Shown piece after piece: positions 7,741 to 14,959 of a stretch of 25,265 nucleotides of DNA. Position 1 is the first letter of the stretch; each line of letters starts with the position of its first letter. The stretch is from Deltaproteobacteria bacterium (GTDB lineage: Bacteria; Desulfobacterota; DSM-4660; Desulfatiglandales; B25-G16), in contig CP070752.1 of NCBI GenBank assembly GCA_020348625.1, positions 2,275,588 through 2,300,852 of the forward strand. Direction: 5' to 3'. Both the position numbers and the translations under genes were made by a program. Under the pieces are notes generated by a model that had not been told where the DNA came from, did not search any database, and saw nothing but the letters and a program-made list of their open reading frames with translations.

Positions 7741-8961
7741 CTATTTCTTCTTTGGCCAATCAGGCTTTACGATCGGTGGGGCCGTACGCTTCGGCCCAGG
7801 GTCTATTACTTCAAAAACCCCCTTTTGCCACTGGCCCCATTCACCGGGATGATTCACGAAAATTCGCCTCTCATCGTACCAGAACGGGCCCAGAGCTGTA
7901 TCGAACTTCTCTTTAGCCATTATATCCCGTATCTTTTTCTGGTTCAGGGTACCAGCCTTCTCGATAGACTGCTGAAAGTGCTGCAGGGCAGAGTACCAGT
8001 ATAGCGCGCCCCAGTAATTATTTACAGGTTTTCCCATGACCTCTTTGAAATGCTCGGCGAATGCTTTGGCCCCAGGAGAAGTCTTCTCGTTCCAGGCACC
8101 ACCACCGATTACTCCCTCTGCAAGCGGACCAAACGCCTCTGGATAAAACGTAAAGGCGGGGCCCACCGTGAATCCGAAGACCTTGAAATTGATGCCGAGC
8201 TCAATCGCCTGGCCGGTAGCAAGCATAACCTCACCAGGATAGCTAAAACCAATAAAGGCATCCGCGTTAAGCGACTTCGCTCGCTTCAGCAGTGGAGATA
8301 AATCCTTAACGCCCATCGGGTAGCTCTCATTTATGACAACCTCAAACCCCCGATCGGTCAATGCTGGAACCGCTGCCGCACTATTTTCAGCACCATGGAG
8401 GTCATCATGGCAGATTGTTGCCACCTTCTTCACGCCGAGTTCCTCAAGGATGTCAACCAGGGCAGGCACCTGAGTTTCGGCAAAATTCAAGGTCTGAAAG
8501 TAGTAGGGTAGGTCAGCGGCGAAATCCTTGAGCTTCATCGCGCCAGCGCCATTGCTGATGAGTATATACCCGTGCTTGTTGGCAACAGGGGCGGCGGCTA
8601 AGGTAAATGCAGTGCCCCAGGGGCAGAAGACGAAATCGACCTTCTCTTCTAAGATCAATTTTTCCAGCAGCCTCGTCATCGTGCTGATATCGGATTTATC
8701 ATCATATACTTTTAGCTCTACCGGCAATTTCTTGCCGTACTCCTTTACATAGATCCCGCCTGCGGCATTGACATCCTTAACCCATACATGATAGACTGGA
8801 GCACATGCGAATGTGTAATCGCCACCAAGTGGGCCTGAGAGAGAGGCTGCCTGACCAATGACGATTTTATCCTTCGCGTGAGCAGCCAAGGGAAACGCCA
8901 TAAGCAAGGCAAACAGCACTAGGCACACTGCAAGTTTTAAGGATTTTTCTTTACTATTCAT
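7741..8961 (-). CDS. Liv-type ABC transporter periplasmic substrate-binding protein 2
   Basis: A 406-residue periplasmic binding protein, paralogous to the one encoded just downstream. The frame is open to 9147; the ATG at 8961 is chosen because it has GGGAGGAG upstream and opens a Sec signal peptide ending FPLAAHA before the mature start KDKIVIGQAASLSGPLGG. Shared blocks with the paralog include IYVKEYGKKLPVELKVYDDK, MTRLLEKLILEEKVDFVF and the C-terminal FEVIDPGPKRTAPPI. The two differ clearly in the ligand-facing middle part, so they may bind different compounds and share one permease. It is the first gene of the transport operon, with a predicted promoter at 9273-9301 and a leader of about 300 nt. 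Confidence 0.9.
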   Translation of the reverse strand: MNSKEKSLKLAVCLVLFALLMAFPLAAHAKDKIVIGQAASLSGPLGGDYTFACAPVYHVWVKDVNAAGGIYVKEYGKKLPVELKVYDDKSDISTMTRLLEKLILEEKVDFVFCPWGTAFTLAAAPVANKHGYILISNGAGAMKLKDFAADLPYYFQTLNFAETQVPALVDILEELGVKKVATICHDDLHGAENSAAAVPALTDRGFEVVINESYPMGVKDLSPLLKRAKSLNADAFIGFSYPGEVMLATGQAIELGINFKVFGFTVGPAFTFYPEAFGPLAEGVIGGGAWNEKTSPGAKAFAEHFKEVMGKPVNNYWGALYWYSALQHFQQSIEKAGTLNQKKIRDIMAKEKFDTALGPFWYDERRIFVNHPGEWGQWQKGVFEVIDPGPKRTAPPIVKPDWPKKK

Positions 8962-9331
8962 GGTTCTCCTCCCTTTTAGAGATTCAAAAAAAGCCAAACC
9001 CTCAAAATACGCCGTGGCTATCACCAGCGCCCTTTGTGGATGAAATGTGAGCATCACCTCCCTTTTTGGCTCAAAGCTATTGATCCTCGGGACTGCTAAA
9101 CGATGAACTTTGCGGATACGAGAACTGATTCCCCCACCCAACCGCAATCAAGGGAATCATGAGGAGCTCATCTCCTTCCTGAAGCATCTTGTCCATACTG
9201 TTGAGACATTCTATGGGCCGCCCATTGTGCGGAAGAAGACGGTCGCTTGTCGGGCGAAATAAGTTAGGGGCAACTATACCTTAATCCCTCCCCATTATCA
9301 AGAAATCAATTCGGAAAAAGGAACAGACGCG
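8962..9331 (-). other. 370-bp leader/intergenic region upstream of binding protein 2
   Basis: No convincing gene. It holds the predicted promoter at 9273-9301 and then a 5' leader of about 300 nt. Within the leader the minus strand has GGGAGGTGATG at about 9054-9064, a strong Shine-Dalgarno-like sequence far upstream of the real start, and a 27-codon frame starting at 9160 preceded by AAGGAG. On the plus strand a stop-free stretch of about 50 codons ends with the TAA near 9261; it has no start signal and I do not recognise it. Confidence 0.5.
9273..9301 (-). promoter_or_regulatory. Predicted sigma-70-type promoter for the binding-protein/liv operon
   Basis: On the minus strand TTGATA (9296-9301) and TATAGT (9273-9278) are separated by exactly 17 bp; each hexamer matches the consensus at five of six positions. 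It lies between the end of the MoaD-like gene (9332) and binding protein 2 (8961). Transcription would start near 9266, giving a 5' leader of about 300 nt. It would let the transporter be expressed independently of the upstream ADH-AOR genes. Confidence 0.55.
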
Positions 9332-9571
9332 TCATCCGCCGTGAATAGCATTAAAGATTTGCACAGGGACCCCGTGCCGTATTGTATCATCCCCTTTTAG
9401 TATTCGCCCTTCCATGGCAACCACAGCCTTTTTGGATTCGGAGATTCCAAGACGGGTCAGAAGGTCTTTGACCGTGGCCCCATCCGGAATCTCAACCTCA
9501 ATACCCTCCGAATGCCGGTAATCGGGGAACTGTTGGCTCAAGGTCCCGTATAGTTTTGCCGTTATGCGCAT
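9332..9571 (-). CDS. MoaD/ThiS-family ubiquitin-fold sulfur carrier partner of AOR
   Basis: A 79-residue protein with the beta-grasp pattern of MoaD/ThiS: MRITAKLYGTL at the start, EVEIPDGATVKDLLTRLGI in the middle, and a C-terminal Gly-Gly (NAIHGG) that in this family is adenylated and thiocarboxylated. Such small proteins are typically encoded next to tungsten aldehyde oxidoreductases and are thought to supply sulfur for the dithiolene of the pterin cofactor, or to act in its maturation. It starts 12 bp after the AOR stop, with only a weak AAGG before the ATG, so its translation is probably coupled to AOR. A generic ThiS role is less likely because no thiamin genes are near. Confidence 0.85.
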   Translation of the reverse strand: MRITAKLYGTLSQQFPDYRHSEGIEVEIPDGATVKDLLTRLGISESKKAVVAMEGRILKGDDTIRHGVPVQIFNAIHGG

Positions 9572-9583
9572 CCTTGATTTCTG

Positions 9584-11305
9584 TCAGAAATCAAAGACAC
9601 TGTCAAGCTCATCGTCTCCGATAACAAAGACCGTATTATGCGGAGGCAGGGGCTCTTCATAGAAGAACTTGGGAAGTCGATCGTCCTGACTCGTAAACCC
9701 CGCCTTTCTGTTGAATTCCCGCTCTGCCTTTAACACCCGAACACCCAGGGCGCCGGGGAAATCGTCCGGCCCAAGTTCCTTGCCTAACTTGGCACTGAGC
9801 ACCTTCCGAAATGCTTCGCCGGGTTCGGGATCAAACGCGGCAACAGTCGCCATGAAGCATTGGCCCGTGCAGTCAAAAGCCGCCATGGCGATTTGTAGGT
9901 TTCTGGAGATCTCAACCACCCCTTCTGCTTGCATTGGATCGAGCTTTCCTTGCAGAACCAACCCAATCAGGTTACCGGCAGTGTGATCGGCCCCCATTGG
10001 TGAGGTAGCAAAGGTAACGCCATTGCCCCGCATGGCCCTTGGATCATAACCGGCAATGGCCTGACCCTTGACCACCGGAACCCGGGAATGGTTGAAGTGC
10101 TTGCCCACCGCAACAGGGCCGTTTCCGAGTATCCTACCGAACTCCGTACCTGTGCCTATCTCTTTCACCATCTCGATGGCTGCCGCGCCATCTCCAAACT
10201 CCTTATACCCGGCGTCCATGGCAACGCCAACGGCCACCCCTGTGCTCATGGTGTCAACGCCAATGTCATCGCACAGAAAGTCCAACCGAGCAATGGTATC
10301 GAGATCAGCGATTGCGGCCATGCCGCCCATGGCCCAAATGGTTTCATATTCCAGGGAACTGGTGACGTAGTTTCCCTGTTTATCCACAAACTCATTGGAG
10401 CAGTGGACGATGCACTGGGCGCAGCCCACGTGGGTCGTCTTTCCGCCCCGTTGCTTGATAAGCTCGGCCATGGCCTCCCCGCTGATCTGCTCCCACCCGT
10501 CCATTACGCCCTTTCGAGCATTGTAGCAGGGAAAGGCGCCCATTGAATTGAGGGGAGCTACGAGTGCAGCCGTGCCAAGGGTGGGCATCAATTGGCCGGG
10601 TTCGGGATGCTCTTTTACGGCTTTGGTGAAGATCTTGGTCGCCTCCTTAAAGGCCTTGGGGTCCGCTATGGCATCGGCGCTCTTGCCTCCCTGATCCACC
10701 ACCAGCGCCTTAAGCCCCTTGGCACCCATAACCGCACCCAAACCGCCTCGGGCCGCGGCGTGGCAGGGATGACCATCCACATCGGAAGACTGTATCGATG
10801 CTGCGGTCAGCCGGTACTCACCAGCTGGCCCGATGCAGAGTATTGAGGTCTTCTTTCCGTAGATCTCAAGCATCTTTTCCACGAATTGGTAGGTGCCCAT
10901 TCCCTTGTAGTCTTGGGCCGGGATCAGGCTCGCATTTCCTGCCTTGTCGATCACGAGGATGCTGAGGTCTCCTTCCGGCGCATGCCCCTCGATTATAATC
11001 GCAGTAATTCCCAAACGGCCCAAAGCCGCGGAAACGGTGCCCCCTGAATTGCTCTCTTTGATTGTCCCCGTCAAGGGGCTTTTTGCCCCTATGGATATCC
11101 GGCTGGTATTGGGCAGAGGGGTACCGCTTAAAAGGCCCGGGGCAAAAATGAGTTTGTTGTCCGGTCCCAGGGGATCACATGTGGGCGGCACCTCTTGGTT
11201 GATCATGATTGATGTAAGGCCCCTGCCACCAAGCCCCTTGTATTTTTCTGGCACATCTTCAACACCAATGGTTTTGTTATTCATATTAACCTTGATAAAC
11301 TTCAT
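9584..11305 (-). CDS. aor: Tungsten-dependent aldehyde:ferredoxin oxidoreductase (AOR family)
   Basis: A 573-residue cytoplasmic enzyme of the AOR family, which oxidises aldehydes to carboxylic acids (or the reverse) with ferredoxin using a bis-tungstopterin and one [4Fe-4S] cluster. The N-terminal domain shows KYKGLGGRGLTS; cluster ligands are GCAQCIVHC in the middle plus a distal Cys in FDCTGQC. Tungstopterin and active-site blocks are SLEYETIWAMGG, CDDIGVDTMSTG and YDPRAMRGNG followed by SPMGADH, whose His matches the AOR catalytic His. The frame is open to 11338, but the ATG at 11305 with AAAGGAGG upstream gives the standard start MKFIKVNMNNKT. It lies downstream of an alcohol dehydrogenase and upstream of a MoaD-like gene, suggesting aldehyde oxidation. 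Aldehyde specificity is not readable. Confidence 0.92.
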   Translation of the reverse strand: MKFIKVNMNNKTIGVEDVPEKYKGLGGRGLTSIMINQEVPPTCDPLGPDNKLIFAPGLLSGTPLPNTSRISIGAKSPLTGTIKESNSGGTVSAALGRLGITAIIIEGHAPEGDLSILVIDKAGNASLIPAQDYKGMGTYQFVEKMLEIYGKKTSILCIGPAGEYRLTAASIQSSDVDGHPCHAAARGGLGAVMGAKGLKALVVDQGGKSADAIADPKAFKEATKIFTKAVKEHPEPGQLMPTLGTAALVAPLNSMGAFPCYNARKGVMDGWEQISGEAMAELIKQRGGKTTHVGCAQCIVHCSNEFVDKQGNYVTSSLEYETIWAMGGMAAIADLDTIARLDFLCDDIGVDTMSTGVAVGVAMDAGYKEFGDGAAAIEMVKEIGTGTEFGRILGNGPVAVGKHFNHSRVPVVKGQAIAGYDPRAMRGNGVTFATSPMGADHTAGNLIGLVLQGKLDPMQAEGVVEISRNLQIAMAAFDCTGQCFMATVAAFDPEPGEAFRKVLSAKLGKELGPDDFPGALGVRVLKAEREFNRKAGFTSQDDRLPKFFYEEPLPPHNTVFVIGDDELDSVFDF

Positions 11306-11471
11306 AATCGGCCTCCTTTCATTGGTATTATCTCCCAATCCTTATATAAAGTGTTACGCTCTGGTTCCTCAGACACCGCACCATTGCTTCTTTCATATGC
11401 CCAATCGACTGAGCAGTAGCCCACCTGCATGAGGCTAAAAAACTCATATAGGAAGACACCTGTATTCCCTG

Positions 11472-12569
11472 TTATAGCCGCAAAACCGGCTTCATCACGC
11501 GTCCCTTTTCCATGTCTTCCACCGCCTTATTGATGTCGTCGAATGGATAGAACGTGATCAAGCGGTCAAAGGGGAACCGCCCCTGGCTGTACAATTCAAT
11601 GAGTTTGGGGATAAACAGATCCGCGATGGCGTCGCCTCCGAGGATCCCCATAACCGTCCGGCCATTCATGATCAGGTCCATATCCAGGCTGACCTCCGTG
11701 CCCGGTGGCACAACCCCGAGGAGTCCGCAAACCCCGAGGCGGGGCAGGACATCTACGGCCTGTCGAAATACTGCAGGATTGCCGATACACTCCAGGCTGA
11801 ATTCCGGGCCCCCGCCCGTAATCTCCAGGATGGCCTCAACAGGGTTAACATCACCGGCGTTGACGGTATGGGTGGCGCCAAATTCCTTGGCCATGTTCAA
11901 ACGGTCGGAATTGATATCTACGCCGATAATGGTGGTACAACCGCACACGACCGCAGCGAGAACAGCGCTCATCCCCACATTGCCGACACCGAATACGGCG
12001 ATGGAAGATCCGGGCTTAGCCCGAAACGAATTCATGACCGCGCCGGCACCGGTCATAACGCCGCATCCCATAGGGCCCAGGATCTCGAGGGGAACGTCAT
12101 CCCGCACCTTGACCACGTTCCGTTCGTTGGCCAGCGCGAAGTTGGCAAAAGAGGACTGGCAAAAAAAGGACCCATGGATGACTTGATCGCCCTTTCGCAA
12201 GGTGGTTGTACCGTCCGGGCGGGCGCCGTTAAAATTGTGCAGGAAGAAATTCAGACAATAGAGTTCCTTGCCTGATTTGCACGCAGTACACGCCCCGCAG
12301 TAGTCCCAGGCCAATACCACATGATCGCCCGGTTTTACCTTGGTCACCCGGGAGCCCACCTTTTCAACAACGCCGGCCCCTTCGTGTCCGAAGACACTGG
12401 GCGGCGGCGGAATCGGCAAATGCATATCCCGGGCGGCCAGATCCGTGTGACAGATGCCAGCGCCGACTATGCGAACCAGCACTTCATCGTCGTTCGGATC
12501 ACTGAGTTCCAGTTGTTCAATGTTGAACTTTCCCGATTGCTCATAAACGACTGCTGCCTTAGTTTCCAT
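11472..12569 (-). CDS. Zinc-dependent aryl/benzyl-alcohol dehydrogenase-like enzyme (MDR family)
   Basis: A 365-residue NAD-dependent medium-chain dehydrogenase. Catalytic zinc ligands are Cys40 (GICHTD), His62-Glu63 (FGHEGAG) and Cys169 (GPMGCGVMTGAG); the structural zinc site has Cys91, 94, 97 and 105. The Rossmann motif is GVGNVG (194-199) and Asp218 at the end of the second strand predicts NAD over NADP. Along its length it resembles XylB-type benzyl alcohol dehydrogenases, including RDMHLPIP, the SSFANFAL block, GCTTIIGVDIN and the C-terminal FPFDRLITFYPFDDINKA. It would interconvert an alcohol and its aldehyde in the cytoplasm. The start has GGAGGAAAC upstream. AOR lies 166 bp downstream, so the pair could carry an alcohol to an acid. 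Aromatic preference is inferred from similarity. Confidence 0.88.
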   Translation of the reverse strand: METKAAVVYEQSGKFNIEQLELSDPNDDEVLVRIVGAGICHTDLAARDMHLPIPPPPSVFGHEGAGVVEKVGSRVTKVKPGDHVVLAWDYCGACTACKSGKELYCLNFFLHNFNGARPDGTTTLRKGDQVIHGSFFCQSSFANFALANERNVVKVRDDVPLEILGPMGCGVMTGAGAVMNSFRAKPGSSIAVFGVGNVGMSAVLAAVVCGCTTIIGVDINSDRLNMAKEFGATHTVNAGDVNPVEAILEITGGGPEFSLECIGNPAVFRQAVDVLPRLGVCGLLGVVPPGTEVSLDMDLIMNGRTVMGILGGDAIADLFIPKLIELYSQGRFPFDRLITFYPFDDINKAVEDMEKGRVMKPVLRL

Positions 12570-13095
12570 TGTTTCCTCCAGAGTTTAGATTATTTCCCAT
12601 CAACTTGTGCCGACAAGCCCCATGATCGGATCTTGCTTTACACTGAGTTTAACCTCGCTTATAGCCATCAGACTGTCAAATTCCTTGGCGATATTCTCTA
12701 GTCGGAAAGTTACAGTATTGGCGACGCTGCCCATTTTTTTTCGCTTCACGTTACGAAGTCGCTTTTGCTGATGAGGAAGGGTTCTGTCAAGAGGGAGTGG
12801 TATTCTGACCTACTGAAAATGCTTTCTTGTTTGACAAACAGTCTCGTTTTTAAGCAGAGGCATTGAGAAACTTGACAGGAAGTAACTTCTTTGAGCAAGA
12901 GCATAAAAGAACCCCCCTGTAAGTCAATGAGATGGACTGTGTTGCCCAAGTTGGTCAATACGTTAACCATCAATATTGTAGATATTGCGTCCTGTCAATA
13001 GTTTCCTGGCTAAGCCACAATCTTTTTTGGAACTTCAGCAGGCTGAGCAAGGTTTCACAAGTAGGTCAGCAAAATGCGACAGCGTATCTGAGAAT

Positions 13096-13127
13096 CGAAG
13101 CACCCCTTCGACTGGGTTCAGGGTCGA
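13096..13127. repeat. Compact inverted-repeat cluster, possible dispersed repeat remnant
   Basis: CGAAG (13096-13100) pairs with CTTCG (13106-13110), and TCGAC (13108-13112) pairs with GTCGA (13123-13127), so two overlapping small hairpins share the central bases. The stretch CCCTTCGACTGGGTTCAGGG looks like the short palindromic elements found in many copies in some environmental bacteria. Only one copy is present in this window, so repeat status is inferred. Confidence 0.3.
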
Positions 13128-13214
13128 TCGAATAGCGTGACCTCCCCGCCTTGCACTGGGATGAGGGGTTTTTTCCGGATCTTCGCGAGAAGTGGTCGTA
13201 TGCCGCAATGGCCC

Positions 13215-13243
13215 TTGACTCGCATTACGAGATAGAATATCAA
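13215..13243 (+). promoter_or_regulatory. Predicted sigma-70-type promoter for the HAD operon
   Basis: TTGACT (13215-13220) and TATCAA (13238-13243) are separated by 17 bp on the plus strand, matching five and four of six consensus positions. It lies about 165 bp upstream of the GTG start of the HAD gene. It is a modest match and could be chance in AT-rich DNA. Confidence 0.35.
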
Positions 13244-13409
13244 AGTAATATAGACGTGCTTTTTGCCCTCCTAAATCATGCATCAGAGTTTTTGACTCTC
13301 ACTTCGTTAGACATGCTGAGTTTCCGGAGGAGACAGCAAGGGGCTTGAGTTGTGATCTAAAAAGAGAGGAACTAAGGAGCCCTTAAAACCACAAGAAGGA
13401 TCTGATATC

Positions 13410-14126
13410 GTGACACCTCCCGCACGGAAAATAAAGGGCGTTATTTTTGACTTGGACCAAACACTCATTGATTCTTTACAGGCGTTCACTGAGGCCTTTA
13501 ATAAAGGGATAGAGCACTTGGGGTTGGACCCTGTCGGTAAGGAGATGGTTGCTTCTTTTTTGGACAACGGCTGGCGGATGGAGAAGATGCTTTCTGAGGC
13601 TTTCCCTTCTGTCTTCTTTGAAGAGGAGACCCGGAAGCAATGTCAGGATGAGATACGGAAGGCATATTTAGAATTGGAGCCCACAAAGGTTATATTGAAG
13701 TCGGGAGTAGAACGAACGCTCCGATCACTGAGAGAAAAAGGAGTCAAGATAGGGATAGTCACTGGAAGAATGACTAAAGGTGACGGTAAGTGGCTCGAGC
13801 TTCGCAGGTTGAACATTCATCAGTATATAGACGCCATGGTTACTGCAGCCGAAGCACCCAGTAAGCCAGCTCCCGACGGTTTAATTTCATGTGCAAAAGC
13901 GTTAGGGCTTTCTACAGGGGAATGTGTCTATGTCGGAGATTCCCGGCTCGATATCAGAGCCGGAAAGGAAGCAGGGTTGTTAACAGTGGGGATTCTGACT
14001 GGCGTTGCTGGTAAGGAGCTGCTTATCAAGGAAGGGCCCGACTATATTCTAGGTGAGGTGAGTGAACTCTTGAATTACCTCAGTGAATGGGAGACAAATG
14101 GGGAGGTTTATCATGGGAGAATATGA
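13410..14126 (+). CDS. HAD-superfamily phosphatase (phosphoglycolate phosphatase-like)
   Basis: A 238-residue haloacid dehalogenase hydrolase. Motif I is DLDQTLIDS with nucleophile Asp14 and acid/base Asp16; motif II is the VTGR segment, where threonine replaces the usual serine/threonine plus asparagine pattern; motif III is the Lys in SKPAPDG; motif IV is VGDSRLDI. A helical cap of about 80 residues follows motif I, as in subfamily I (Gph/PGMB-like) enzymes. The start is GTG at 13410 with AGGA eleven bases upstream. It overlaps the next gene by 14 bp and the third gene follows six bases later, so it is the first of a three-gene operon opposed to everything around it. Substrate unknown; because the third gene resembles a riboflavin kinase, a flavin-pathway phosphate ester is one possibility. 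Confidence 0.85.
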   Translation: MTPPARKIKGVIFDLDQTLIDSLQAFTEAFNKGIEHLGLDPVGKEMVASFLDNGWRMEKMLSEAFPSVFFEEETRKQCQDEIRKAYLELEPTKVILKSGVERTLRSLREKGVKIGIVTGRMTKGDGKWLELRRLNIHQYIDAMVTAAEAPSKPAPDGLISCAKALGLSTGECVYVGDSRLDIRAGKEAGLLTVGILTGVAGKELLIKEGPDYILGEVSELLNYLSEWETNGEVYHGRI

Positions 14127-14373
14127 AGCACTTTTCAAGTTTGCCGCCAAGGCAGGTTCCCTGGAGGGATATCTGTATGAAAGGGAGACAATAGAGCCCC
14201 TCTCTAACTGGGTGAGCAATTTAGAAACGATGTACGCGAATCTTCCAGAGGAGGTAAAGGCCCAAATCAGAAACGAATTGAGCGCTGTCTTGGAACGAAC
14301 TCTCAACTATGGCGGAACACGCCTGGAGGAAGAGATAAGAACAAGGCTCAACAACTTACGCTCCTCGCTCTGA
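14113..14373 (+). CDS. Small helical protein of unknown function
   Basis: An 86-residue protein that I do not recognise. The ATG at 14113 is preceded by GGGGAGGT five bases upstream, a better start than the in-frame ATGs further up. The sequence is acidic/basic amphipathic with little proline or glycine after residue 25 (SNWVSNLETMYANLPEEVKA, then ELSAVLERTLN and RLEEEIRTRLNNL), so it is probably all alpha-helical. No signal peptide, cysteine pair or known motif is seen. It overlaps the end of the HAD gene by 14 bp and ends six bases before the DUF120 gene, so the three are almost certainly translated from one message and the small protein may be an accessory to one of its neighbours. Confidence 0.72.
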   Translation: MGEYEALFKFAAKAGSLEGYLYERETIEPLSNWVSNLETMYANLPEEVKAQIRNELSAVLERTLNYGGTRLEEEIRTRLNNLRSSL

Positions 14374-14379
14374 AAGGCT

Positions 14380-14802
14380 ATGAAGCGTTCATCTTCTATG
14401 AATGTCGTAATAAAGGGAACACTGGTTGAAGGCATGAAGGAATCAGGCCTTTTCATGAGTATCCCTTGGGTCAGGGACCAATTCATGGAGAAGCTGGGTA
14501 TTGATCCCTACCCAGCGACTCTCAACCTGGAGGTAAAGAATCCTCAAGACCTCGACAAACTCAAGGAGGTGAAAAACCGGGCAGGCATCGAGATACTCCC
14601 TATGGATCAAGGATTCTGTTCGGCAAAATGCTTTCATGTGTTGATATGCGGAAAGGTAAGGGGAGCAATCGTCCTTCCCCTTGTTGAGGGTTATCCAGAA
14701 TCCAAATTAGAGATCATCGCCTCAGAAAGGCTCGTGGATCTCTTGTCGCTCGAGGTTGGCGACATAGTGCCGATAGAAATCGATTTAAGAAGTAGGCCCT
14801 AG
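14380..14802 (+). CDS. DUF120 domain protein, CTP-dependent riboflavin kinase-like
   Basis: A 140-residue single-domain protein resembling the archaeal CTP-dependent riboflavin kinase (RibK, PF01982). Shared features are the opening strand IKGTLVEG, the LGIDPYPATLNLEV segment, whose Thr and Asn match the metal-binding pair of the archaeal enzyme, AIVLPLVEGYPESKLEIIAS, and the closing LLSLEVGDIVPIEI. The glycine-rich nucleotide loop (GLGEGRYF-like in the archaeal protein) is altered here to GMKESGLFM, so CTP use or kinase activity may be lost or changed. An ATG at 14380 or at 14398 could serve as start. The domain is mostly archaeal, so its presence in this otherwise bacterial context suggests old lateral transfer. 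It ends the HAD operon. Confidence 0.75.
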   Translation: MKRSSSMNVVIKGTLVEGMKESGLFMSIPWVRDQFMEKLGIDPYPATLNLEVKNPQDLDKLKEVKNRAGIEILPMDQGFCSAKCFHVLICGKVRGAIVLPLVEGYPESKLEIIASERLVDLLSLEVGDIVPIEIDLRSRP

Positions 14803-14851
14803 GATAGCTGCTTTAGAAAAAGAGATATAATAAACTGCTAAACCAAGCTAT

Positions 14852-14887
14852 TGGGGGAGTTTATAGTGGGACGTCCCATGTCCCCCA
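14852..14887. terminator. Nested palindrome in a convergent intergenic region, probable bidirectional terminator
   Basis: An outer pair TGGGGGA (14852-14858) and TCCCCCA (14881-14887) encloses the perfect 12-bp palindrome TGGGACGTCCCA (14867-14878). Further out TAGTG (14864-14868) could instead pair with CACTA (14891-14895), so alternative folds exist. It lies between the stop of the DUF120 gene (plus strand, 14802) and the stop of the LhgO-like gene (minus strand, 14960), where a two-way terminator is expected. No T-run follows, so intrinsic termination is not certain. Confidence 0.45.
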
Positions 14888-14959
14888 TTTCACTACTGGA
14901 TAAAGCTTCCTGCACAGAGCTGCCCGGCCCGGATATGCCTCTGAATCTGCAGGGGGATA

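Larger units (their letters stand above)
12570..13409. other. 840-bp region without a supported gene
   Basis: It separates the minus-strand alcohol dehydrogenase from the plus-strand HAD operon. Frames of 60-85 codons exist on both strands, but they lack ribosome-binding sites and family resemblance. Visible elements are a small inverted-repeat cluster at 13096-13127, a weak GGGG then T6 terminator-like stretch near 13165-13176, and a predicted promoter for the HAD operon at 13215-13243. The base composition from about 12700 to 13080 is more AT-rich than the flanking genes. It may be decayed coding DNA or a regulatory region; I cannot tell which. Confidence 0.45.

Noticed and set aside
9101..9261. 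Plus-strand stop-free stretch of about 50 codons, considered as a decayed transposase fragment
   Set aside because: No start, no recognised motif and no inverted repeats or target duplications around it.
11554..12186. 210-codon plus-strand open frame
   Set aside because: Antisense to the zinc alcohol dehydrogenase; low-complexity Pro/Thr/Arg composition typical of shadow frames.
12746..13348. Short frames on both strands in the 840-bp gap (75, 82 and 65 codons)
   Set aside because: No ribosome-binding sites or family features; one runs through the palindromic cluster, which commonly produces spurious frames.
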